From: an uncultured Kordia sp.
GTDB taxonomy: Bacteria; Bacteroidota; Bacteroidia; Flavobacteriales; Flavobacteriaceae
Assembly (NCBI GenBank): GCA_913054565.1
Contig: CAJXHW010000056.1
Span: 1 to 9,527 of the forward strand
Direction: 5' to 3'
DNA: 9,527 bases
Below are positions 1 to 7,261 of this stretch, in pieces; position 1 is the stretch's first letter, and each line of letters starts with the position of its first letter. The position numbers and the translations under genes were made by a program. The notes below the pieces were generated by a model. The model ran no database searches. It worked only from the letters and a program-made list of their open reading frames with translations, and had not been told where the DNA came from.

Positions 1-40
1 CTATATATCAAATATCAACTCAAGTATTTAATTAATATTT

Positions 41-733
41 ATGATACTTCATACTGAAAAAGAAAAAATCATTAAAATGCAAGAATTTGCATTTCGGTTA
101 AGAAATTTATACTTGACTAATAATGATATGTTTAATCAAGTGAATGATTTCCTCCCTTTTTCTGTATTTACTAACAGACAAGACAACTTTAATATCACCT
201 ACTCTAATAATCAACTAGAAAACAAAGGCCCTGAATTAGAGCGACTTATTGAATTTGGAAGTAGTTATTTACCCAGAATTTCTTGTCCTATTTTATTAAA
301 TGTTGCGAAAAAGAAAGCTCAAAATTTTCTGCTCTACAATGACTCTAATAAAGTCTGTTCTTACTTACAGAATTTGCAAGCTAATAGGAAAATGAAATAT
401 TTCTATGCGCATAAATTATTTTTAGATGACAATCTGTATTTTAACATCGGAAGCTTTACAGATGATTTAGGTTTAATTGGTGATGTTTTTAAAAAAGTAT
501 TTGACCCCGTAACTAAAAGCGAAGAAAGGTGGTTGAAGTTTCAATCCCTCACAAAACAAGAAAAGGTGGTTTTACGTTTGCTTGCAAAAGGACATTCAAA
601 TTCCGAAATAAGTGATTTGTTATTTATTTCTGTTCATACAGTTAATACACATCGTAAAAACATTTATAAAAAAACGGATACTAATAAAATAAACGATTTA
701 GTTCATTTTTCAATGGTCTTGGAATTGATCTAA
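41..733 (+). CDS. LuxR-type HTH transcriptional regulator with an uncharacterised N-terminal region
   Basis: This 230-residue protein ends in a LuxR/FixJ-type DNA-binding domain at about residues 168-228. The domain opens with SLTKQEKVVLRLLAKGHSN. The recognition-helix segment, SVHTVNTHRKNIYKK, spans residues 197-211 and matches the family pattern closely. Residues 14-165 show no phosphoacceptor receiver motif. Their composition (for example FLPFSVFTNRQDNFNITYSN at 38-57) suggests a PAS-like or other small sensory fold, which is an inference. No signal peptide or membrane segment is visible, so it is probably a cytoplasmic one-component regulator. The ATG at 41 is the first in frame after a stop at 29-31; Met13 (position 77) is an alternative start. 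The gene converges on the aldo/keto reductase with a 26-base gap and no convincing terminator between them. Its target genes cannot be told from the sequence. Confidence 0.9.
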   Translation: MILHTEKEKIIKMQEFAFRLRNLYLTNNDMFNQVNDFLPFSVFTNRQDNFNITYSNNQLENKGPELERLIEFGSSYLPRISCPILLNVAKKKAQNFLLYNDSNKVCSYLQNLQANRKMKYFYAHKLFLDDNLYFNIGSFTDDLGLIGDVFKKVFDPVTKSEERWLKFQSLTKQEKVVLRLLAKGHSNSEISDLLFISVHTVNTHRKNIYKKTDTNKINDLVHFSMVLELI

Positions 734-759
734 TCAACAACTTCAATTGTATGAAATAC

Positions 760-1794
760 TTACCCAGCTGGATTAGGCAATACATAATTTACCGCTTCAA
801 TATCAGAAAGAATTTCTTTCGTTAAATTCACATCAATACTCATAATGTTTTCTTTTAATTGCGCCATAGTAGTGGCTCCAATAATATTACTTGTCACAAA
901 AGGTTGCTGGTTAATAAACGCCAATGCCAAATGTGTTAAACTCAAATCATATTTATCAGCTAGTGCTTTGTATTGTGCTGTTGCATGAACGACGTGAGGT
1001 TCTAAATAACGGCCGTAACGTTCATATAACGTTATCCTTCCCTCTGCTTTTGGATTATCTAAATATTTACCAGAAAGAGATCCAAAACCAAGTGGTGAAT
1101 ATGCCAGTAAACCAATATTTTCTCTATGAGATACCTCAGCCATATTAACCTCATAAGCTCTATTCAATAAATTATAGACGTTCTGTACAGTTTGCATTCT
1201 TGGTAAGCCTTTTTTAGATGCTTCTAAAAATTTCATCGTTCCATAAGGCGTTTCATTAGAAAGTCCTATTTCACGGATTTTGCCTTCTTTTACAAAACCA
1301 TCTAAAACATGTAATACGTCTTCAAAATTATCTTGCCATTGTTCAGAGTTATCATGAACATAATTACGTTTTCCGAATACATTCACATTACGTTCTGGCC
1401 AGTGCAATTGATATAAATCAACATAATCTGTTTGTAAACGCTTTAAACTTGTATGTAACGCATCTGTTAAACTCGCTTTAGAAAAGTTTAAATCTTTACG
1501 AATCCAATCCATACCTCTACTTGGCCCGGCTACTTTAGTTGCTAAAACAACCTCATCACGTTTCCTGTTTTTAGCAAACCAACTACCAATATACTCTTCA
1601 GTTTTTCCTTGAGTAGCAGCATCTGGCGGCACTGCATACATTTCTGCAGTATCAAAGAAATTCACACCCTGAGTTAACGCATAATCCATTTGTTGATGCG
1701 CTTCTTTTTCAGTGTTCTGATTACCGAAAGTCATGGTACCTAGACAAATTTTACTGACTTTAAGGTCTGTATTTGGTAGTGTCGTGTATTTCAT
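760..1794 (-). CDS. tas: Tas-like NADP(H)-dependent aldo/keto reductase
   Basis: This 344-residue protein is a cytoplasmic oxidoreductase of the aldo/keto reductase superfamily, a TIM barrel that uses NADPH to reduce aldehydes and ketones. It resembles E. coli Tas (about 346 residues) along its whole length, including the start (MKYTTLPNTDLKVS), LGTMTFGNQN at 18-27, AEMYAVPP at 50-57 and SLKRLQTDYVDLYQLHWP at 116-133. The catalytic tetrad is intact by position: Asp48, Tyr53, Lys87 and His131. The C-terminal cofactor-binding segment with IIGATTMAQLKENI is also present. The physiological substrate is unknown. E. coli Tas was found through complementation of tyrosine auxotrophy, which does not define its reaction. 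The gene lies downstream of the lipoprotein gene on the same strand, but the terminator at 1815-1853 separates them. It is probably transcribed alone, although no good promoter is visible in its short leader. Confidence 0.95.
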   Translation of the reverse strand: MKYTTLPNTDLKVSKICLGTMTFGNQNTEKEAHQQMDYALTQGVNFFDTAEMYAVPPDAATQGKTEEYIGSWFAKNRKRDEVVLATKVAGPSRGMDWIRKDLNFSKASLTDALHTSLKRLQTDYVDLYQLHWPERNVNVFGKRNYVHDNSEQWQDNFEDVLHVLDGFVKEGKIREIGLSNETPYGTMKFLEASKKGLPRMQTVQNVYNLLNRAYEVNMAEVSHRENIGLLAYSPLGFGSLSGKYLDNPKAEGRITLYERYGRYLEPHVVHATAQYKALADKYDLSLTHLALAFINQQPFVTSNIIGATTMAQLKENIMSIDVNLTKEILSDIEAVNYVLPNPAG

Positions 1795-1814
1795 ATTTCA
1801 AAGGTCTGTTTAAT

Positions 1815-1853
1815 AAAAAAGCAATGAATGTACCCTAAAACACATTCATTGCT
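1815..1853 (-). terminator. Intrinsic terminator after the OmpA-domain lipoprotein gene
   Basis: A perfect 12-bp inverted repeat (AGCAATGAATGT at 1820-1831 and ACATTCATTGCT at 1842-1853) surrounds a 10-base loop. Read on the minus strand, the stem is followed directly by six T residues (complement of A1815-1820). That is the layout of a rho-independent terminator for the gene ending at 1871. The plus-strand reading has no T run, so termination should work only in the minus direction. The element leaves only 20 bases before the start codon of the aldo/keto reductase. Confidence 0.85.
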
Positions 1854-1870
1854 ATAAATTTATAAAGCTA

Positions 1871-2833
1871 TTATTTTACGTCACTTAACAATTTAGATAC
1901 TTCATCTAATTTAGGTGTTAAAATCACTTCTATTCTACGGTTTCTACTTTTCCCTTCAGGAGTATCATTTGTAGCTATTGGTGCAAATTCACTTCTTCCT
2001 GCAGCTGTTAGACTCTCGGCATTAATGTCATCATTTTCTTGTAAAATATTTACAATAGCTGTTGCTCTTTTAGTTGATAAATCCCAGTTTCCTGAAATGT
2101 CACCTTTACCATTAAATGCATCATTATCAGTATGTCCTTCAATTAACACATTAATTTCTGGATTTTCTGCTAATACTTCTCCTAGTTGCTTAACTGCTTG
2201 TTTTCCATCAACTCCTACTTTCCAACTTCCTGATTGAAACAGTAATTTATTTTCCATAGACACATATACTTTTCCGTCACGTTGTTCTACAGTTAATCCT
2301 TTACCTTCAAAATTTGTTAACGCCTTAGAAATTGAATTCTTTAAGGCTTTCATATTAGCATCTTTTGCCGCAAGAGCACCTTCTAATTCATCAATTCTTT
2401 TTGATCGTGCATCTAACTCTTTTTGTAATGCAATTAACCGTGCATTTTCTGTAGCCAAGGCTTTTTCTTTATCTTCTAGCTGTTGTAATAGCTCTCTGTT
2501 TTTCGCCGCATTTTTAGCTAATTCTGAAGAGCTGTTCTTTTCTAATTCTTTATATGATTGCCCTAACCCTTCTACTTTTGATTGTGTTTCAGCAATTTCA
2601 TTTGCTAAGTTTGCTTTATCTGCTTTCAATTGTTCAATTGTTGCTTCTGCAGACGCTAACTCGGTTTGTAATTGCGCAGTTAATTCATCACAGTCTTTAT
2701 TTTTATCTTCTAACGCTCTATTTTCTTTCTTTAATTTAGCGTAGTCACTTTCCAAATCTGTAAACACTTTTTTTGATACACAAGATGTTACTAATGCTGC
2801 CCCTACTAATGCTAATGAAATTTGTTTGATCAT
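1871..2833 (-). CDS. OmpA-domain lipoprotein with long coiled coil
   Basis: This 320-residue protein should be an envelope lipoprotein that binds peptidoglycan. Residues 1-18 form a lipoprotein signal peptide with a lipobox ending in VTSC, so Cys18 would be lipidated after cleavage. Residues 25 to about 165 are rich in Ala, Glu, Lys and Leu in a heptad-like pattern, indicating a long coiled-coil spacer. Residues 188-306 are an OmpA C-terminal domain with IEGHTDN at 231-237, the WDLSTKRA segment at 250-257 and the closing EGKSRNRRIEVIL at 293-305. Asp236 and Arg256 align with the two E. coli OmpA residues (Asp271 and Arg286) that grip the diaminopimelate of peptidoglycan. There is no N-terminal beta-barrel, so it resembles YiaD- or Pal-type proteins rather than OmpA. 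The gene starts 27 bases after xth ends, and no TAnnTTTG promoter was found in that gap, so co-transcription is likely. The terminator at 1815-1853 closes the unit. Confidence 0.93.
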   Translation of the reverse strand: MIKQISLALVGAALVTSCVSKKVFTDLESDYAKLKKENRALEDKNKDCDELTAQLQTELASAEATIEQLKADKANLANEIAETQSKVEGLGQSYKELEKNSSSELAKNAAKNRELLQQLEDKEKALATENARLIALQKELDARSKRIDELEGALAAKDANMKALKNSISKALTNFEGKGLTVEQRDGKVYVSMENKLLFQSGSWKVGVDGKQAVKQLGEVLAENPEINVLIEGHTDNDAFNGKGDISGNWDLSTKRATAIVNILQENDDINAESLTAAGRSEFAPIATNDTPEGKSRNRRIEVILTPKLDEVSKLLSDVK

Positions 2834-2860
2834 TTTTATTTTGTTTTTATTGTGTTTTAT

Positions 2861-3622
2861 TTAATCTATTTCAACTACAATCGGACAATGGTCTGAATGT
2901 TTTGCTTCCTGTAATATAACCGCTCTTTTTAACCTGTCTTTTAATGGTTCTGAAACCATTGCATAGTCCAAACGCCAGCCTTTATTATTATTTCTGGCAT
3001 TAGCTCTGTAACTCCACCAACTGTATTGATCCGGCTCTGAATTAAAATAACGGAAAGAGTCTATAAACCCGTTATCTATAAATTCCCCTATCCACTTACG
3101 TTCAGCTGGTAAAAATCCTGATGTGTTTTTCAAGCCTTTCGGATTATGAATATCAATTTCTTGATGACAAATATTATAATCGCCACAAATTATTAAATTC
3201 GGAATGACTTTCTTCAACTCATTAATATACTCTTGAAAATCTGCCATATATTGAAACTTATAGTCTAACCGCGCATCATTAGTTCCTGATGGTAAATACA
3301 AACTCATAATAGACACATCATCAAAATCTACACGAATATTTCGCCCTTCAAAATCCATATAATCAATACCTGTACCGTACGCAACATGGTTTGGTTCTAT
3401 TTTTGATAAAATAGCAACACTTGAATAACCTTTTTTTTCTGCACTATACCAGTAATGAAACGGATAACCAGCATCTTCAAACAAAGATAAATCAAGTTGT
3501 TCTTTATGTGCTTTGGTTTCTTGAATACGGATAACATCTGGGTTTGCTTGTTGCAACCATTCTAAGAATCCTTTTTTTAAAGCGGCACGAATACCGTTAA
3601 CGTTATATGATATTATTTTCAC
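2861..3622 (-). CDS. xth: Exodeoxyribonuclease III (AP endonuclease)
   Basis: This 253-residue enzyme belongs to the exonuclease III/APE1 family of Mg-dependent phosphodiesterases. The family incises DNA at abasic sites and degrades duplex DNA 3' to 5' in base excision repair. The family landmarks are in order: SYNVNGIRAA at 5-14 with Asn7, IQETK at 33-37 with the metal-binding Glu35, SLYLPSG at 107-113 with Tyr109, GDYN at 147-150 with Asp148 and Asn150, RLDYAM at 217-222 with Asp219, and the terminal SDHCP with Asp244 and His245. Length and start match the family, with no extra domains, so it should be fully active. It is transcribed away from the broken outer-membrane protein gene. The shared 175-base upstream region has only weak promoter matches, for example minus-strand TATGTTTT at 3635-3642 (one mismatch to TAnnTTTG). 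The lipoprotein gene follows closely on the same strand. Confidence 0.96.
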   Translation of the reverse strand: MKIISYNVNGIRAALKKGFLEWLQQANPDVIRIQETKAHKEQLDLSLFEDAGYPFHYWYSAEKKGYSSVAILSKIEPNHVAYGTGIDYMDFEGRNIRVDFDDVSIMSLYLPSGTNDARLDYKFQYMADFQEYINELKKVIPNLIICGDYNICHQEIDIHNPKGLKNTSGFLPAERKWIGEFIDNGFIDSFRYFNSEPDQYSWWSYRANARNNNKGWRLDYAMVSEPLKDRLKRAVILQEAKHSDHCPIVVEID

Positions 3623-3751
3623 TTATCCTATTTTAAAACATACTAGCGCTAAAATAACTAATCCATAGCGGTAATTTATGTTAAGAGCTTCATAAATTTC
3701 AACAAATTACCCTTCACACTCTCTTTTTAAAGGTGGAACTATAAAAAAATG

Positions 3752-3759
3752 TACTTTAG
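3752..3759 (+). promoter_or_regulatory. Weak -7-like element upstream of the broken surface-protein gene
   Basis: TACTTTAG matches the Bacteroidota -7 consensus TAnnTTTG at all but one fixed position and lies 38 bases before the start codon at 3798. No clear TTTG-type -33 element is present at the expected spacing; there is only a T-rich run near 3724-3728. It is the best candidate I found in the divergent 3623-3797 region, which otherwise shows no recognisable gene or strong hairpin. Confidence 0.25.
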
Positions 3760-3797
3760 TACCCTAATAAAACTGTCTTAATTGCGTTTAGTTGTAG

Positions 3798-6700
3798 ATG
3801 AATACTCGATTGCTATTTATTTTTTTATTGACTTCTTTTCTAGGATTTTCTCAGAAAAATGACCGTGTGCAAAAAAAAATGCGTGTTTCTGATAGTATTG
3901 TTTTAGACTCTGTAAGTATTACTCCTTTTCAATTTAAGGTTTTAAATAAGCGCTTAAAACCGATAGACACGACATTATATACTATTGATTATAGTAAAAG
4001 TATACTACGTTTTAAAAATAAATCAGAAATTTCTACTGACTCTATTTACATTCATTACACCAAATACCCCAATTTTGTAACCAAAAAATATTTTTTATTT
4101 GATGAAAACATCATCGTAGAAAATACTAAAAACACAGAGAAACTTTATAGTTTAGGGCAATCAAATGTCAAACAAAACTACATCCCTTTTGATGGACTGG
4201 AAACCTCTGGTAGTATTTCAAGAGGAATATCTGTGGGTAATAGTCAAAACTCCGTATTAAACTCAGAGTTAGACTTGCAAATTTCAGGAAAAATTTCTGA
4301 TAATATTTCATTACGTGCTTCTTTACAAGATTCAAACATTCCGTTACAAGAAGGTGGATACTCTCAGAAGGTTAACGAATTCGATCAAATTTTTATAGAG
4401 CTGTTTAGTGATGATTGGCTCTTAAGAGCTGGTGATGTAAATTTAGAAAATACCTCATCTTATTTTGGGCGATTCAATAAAAAAGTCCAAGGATTATATG
4501 CTACAGGAACAATTGAACGTGATAGCAGTTCAACAACAGCATTTGTATCTGGCGCTCTTGTAAGAGGACAATATGCAAAAAGTACTTTTAAGGGTCAAGA
4601 AGGTAATCAAGGCCCCTATAAATTAGCTGGTACAAACGGTGAATTATATGTGCTATTAGTTTCTGGTAGTGAAACCGTTTATGTAAATGGCTTACCAATA
4701 AAACGAGGTGAGAACAATGATTATATAATTGATTACAACGCAGGTGAAATTATATTCAACGCTACATATCCTATAACATCAGAAATGAGAGTTACTGTAG
4801 AATACCAATATAGCGACAGGAATTATAGCAGGATAATTGCTTATGGTGGCGGTGAACATAAAGACAAAAACTTTAGTATTAATGCACATGTCTATTCTGA
4901 AAATGATGCTAAAAACCAGCCCTTACAGCAAAGTTTGTCTGATGAACAAATTGCTATTTTACAAGCCGCTGGTAATGACACTACCTTAATGACTGCACCC
5001 TCTGCCGTTCCTGAAGCGTATTCTGAAAATAGAATACTTTATAAAAAAGAGTTGATAGGTGGTATTGAGGCTTTTGTATTTTCTAACGATTCAAATGACG
5101 AATTATTCCAAGTAAATTTCAGCTTAGTTGGTGATAATCAAGGCGACTACGTGTTAATTAACAGTAATGCGATTAGCAATATTTATGAATATAGAGCTCC
5201 TATTAGTGGAGTGCCTCAAGGAAATTATCAACCAATCATTCAATTAATTGCACCAACAAAATTACAAATGGCTGTAGTTGATGCTCACTTTAACCCCAAT
5301 AGCAAAACAGAAATAGATTTTGAACTAGCCGGCAGTAAAAATGACCTCAACTTGTTTTCTTCAATTGATGACGAAAATAACAATGGCTTTGCAGGTAAAT
5401 TAACTGTAAAAAGACAACTTGTAAAAAAAGATAGCATCTGGTATTTAAATGCGTTTATAGATACAGATTATATCAAGAAAAATTCAAAACTGTTGAACGC
5501 TTGTATCGTATAGAGTTTGATAGAGATTGGAATATAGAAAATCCACTTGGAAATCAGAATATCATAAGCTCTGGAATAACCTTAAACCATTATAAAAAAG
5601 GGACTATTAATTATGCCTTTGAACATCTAGAATTTTCTAAAAACTATAACGGTAACAGACATATTTTAACAAATGATTTGAGGTTTAATAAATAACAATT
5701 TGCTTCAAATTCAAGTATTTTAAAAAACACTTCAGAAAATTACAATTCCAAGTTTTTAAGAATTTCTGCACGACTATTGTATAGCTTAAAAAATGGGTGG
5801 ATTGGTGCTAAAACAAGTCTTGAAAACAACCAACAAGAAGACAAAACAACCAAATTATTAACTGGTTTTAGTCAAAAATATAATGCGTATGAGGTATTTA
5901 CAGGGGTTGGTGATAGTACCGCAATTTTTACAGAAGTTGGCTACAAATACCGTACTAATGATAGTTTAAACAACGGGGTTCTAAATCGTGTAAACAACTC
6001 AAACACTTATTATTTAAAATCCCGCTTGTTAAATAGTCCGCAGTCAAAATTAAGCCTACATGCCAATTACAGAACATTGTACCATGAAGATGACACCATT
6101 GAAAATGAAGAGGCGTTAAACTCCCGTTTACTGTATAGTCAATCATTTTTTAAGCAATTTTTACAGTTTAACACTGCTTTTGAAGTTAACTCTGGGGTTG
6201 TACCAGAACAAGACTTCACTTACATTGCTGTTGATGAAGGACAAGGGTATTACACATGGATAGATTATAATGGTAATGGAGTGCAAGAATTAAATGAATT
6301 TGAAGTTGCTCAATTTCAAGACCAAGCTAATTTTGTAAAAATTCTACTCCCAAACCAGGTATTTATCAAAACACAGCAGAATAAACTAAGTACATCTTTA
6401 CACATTAATCCTAAGTCATGGGTTGATTCTGATAATGGGTTTAAAAAAGTATTGTCCCATTTTTCAAATCAAACCTCATTACTTATTGACAAGAAAACAA
6501 AGCGTGATGGCGCTTTTAAGTTTAATATATTTAAACAAGAGAGTGATGATTTACGAACAATAAACTCAAGCTTTAAAAACACATTCTATTTTAATAGAGG
6601 AAAACAACGTTATTCTACTTCATACACGTATTTACAAAATAGAAGCAGAAACATTTTGAGTATAGGCTTTCAAGAAAACAATTCAAAAAATCAACAATTA

Positions 6701-7204
6701 CTTTTTATACATAAAGCATTAAATACATGGTTGTTTGAGCTAAGGAATAACATAGGATCTACTCACAATGCTTCAGAAAATTTTAGTGCTAATAATTACA
6801 AATTAGAGCATTGGAATGTCAGTCCTAAAATTTCATATTTAGCTTCGGCAAACACAAAATTAGACCTCTTTTATAAATACTCTGTTCAAGAAAATAGAAT
6901 AGGTGCACTAGAAACATTAAACCAGCAACGTATGGGGGTATCATTTTCTATCGCTAAAAAAGATAAAATTTCTTTAAACGGAGAGTTTAATTATTATATT
7001 AATGATTTTACAGGAACTTCATTTTCACCCGTAGCATATCAAATGCTTGAAGGTTTAGAAAAAGGGGAGAATTTGACTTGGAATGCCTTTGTTCAAAAAC
7101 GAATTACAAAATTTTTAGATTTGAATATTTCATATTTTGGAAGAAAAGGAGAAACCTCTAAAACAATACACAATGGAACTATCCAACTAAAAGCTTTCTT
7201 TTAA
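3798..7204 (+). pseudogene. Large Bacteroidota outer-membrane beta-barrel surface protein, broken by a frameshift and a stop codon
   Basis: Three open segments join into one 1135-codon gene if one base is added near 5483 and the TAA at 5693 is read through. Residues 1-18 are a signal peptide, probably cleaved before Gln19. Residues 133-345 carry the most family-like sequence: GLETSGSISRGISVGNSQ, then ELDLQISGKISDNISLRASL with DSNIPLQ, a GDVNLENTSSYFGRFNKKVQG block, and YIIDYNAGEIIF near 309-320. This region has some likeness to SprA-type proteins but the family is uncharacterised to me. Frame 0 ends at a stop at 5511-5513. The continuation FKTVERLYRIEFDRDWNIE reads in the -1 frame from 5483. 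After the stop at 5693-5695 the same frame runs to 7204 and ends in Phe-Phe, a beta-barrel-like end. Codon use and the open frame are unchanged after the lesions, so decay is recent or the lesions are sequence errors. The signal peptide and barrel imply an outer-membrane location; the function is unknown. The C-terminal 475 residues could in principle restart at the TTG at 5777, but would lack a signal peptide. Confidence 0.85.
6263..6298 (+). other. EF-hand-like calcium-binding loop within the broken surface protein
   Basis: The twelve codons encode DYNGNGVQELNE. Asp, Asn and Asn fall at loop positions 1, 3 and 5, Gly at 6, and Glu at 12, which is the canonical EF-hand or dockerin-type arrangement. 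It follows an aromatic segment (YYTWI) and precedes FEVAQFQDQANF. Calcium binding is inferred from the pattern alone. The loop lies in the C-terminal part, downstream of both lesions. Confidence 0.5.
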
Positions 7205-7207
7205 ATA

Positions 7208-7256
7208 TCATACTAAAAAAAGAGCGACTATTACAGTCGCTCTTTTTTTAGTATGA
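7208..7256. terminator. Bidirectional intrinsic terminator between the surface-protein gene and glyS
   Basis: This is a perfect 21-bp inverted repeat, with arms at 7208-7228 and 7236-7256 and a 7-base loop (TATTACA). The GC-containing inner stem is GAGCGAC/GTCGCTC, flanked by seven A residues on the left (7215-7221) and seven T residues on the right (7243-7249). Each strand therefore shows a stem followed by a U-run. It sits 3 bases after the plus-strand stop and 5 bases before the end of glyS, so one element can end both convergent transcripts. Confidence 0.93.
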
Positions 7257-7261
7257 TTGAA

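Noticed and set aside
743..756. Small inverted repeat TTCA...TGAA between the two convergent genes at 733-760
   Set aside because: The stem is only 4 bp with no GC-rich core and no T run, so it cannot be supported as a terminator.
924..1148. Open frame of 74 codons on the plus strand
   Set aside because: It lies antisense inside the intact aldo/keto reductase gene and encodes no recognisable motif.
1799..1806. Minus-strand GACCTTTG as a promoter element for the aldo/keto reductase
   Set aside because: It has one mismatch to TAnnTTTG and lies so close to the ATG that transcription would start at or inside the coding region.
2025..2739. Two plus-strand open frames (2025-2237 and 2554-2739), one with a leucine-rich, membrane-like product
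   Set aside because: Both are antisense to the OmpA-domain lipoprotein gene. The leucine richness comes from the reverse complement of its Glu/Lys/Ala-rich coiled coil.
3644..3651. Palindrome TAGCGCTA upstream of xth
   Set aside because: An 8-bp palindrome with no second copy or arrangement nearby is expected by chance and gives no support for an operator.
5475..5490. Programmed -1 ribosomal frameshift signal in the large gene
   Set aside because: The in-frame heptamer is G AAA AAT, which does not fit X XXY YYZ because the base before AAA is G. A downstream in-frame stop at 5693 would still end the product, so programmed shifting alone would not rescue the gene.
5955..6146. Minus-strand open frame of 63 codons
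   Set aside because: It is antisense to the C-terminal part of the broken surface-protein gene, with no motif and no supporting context.
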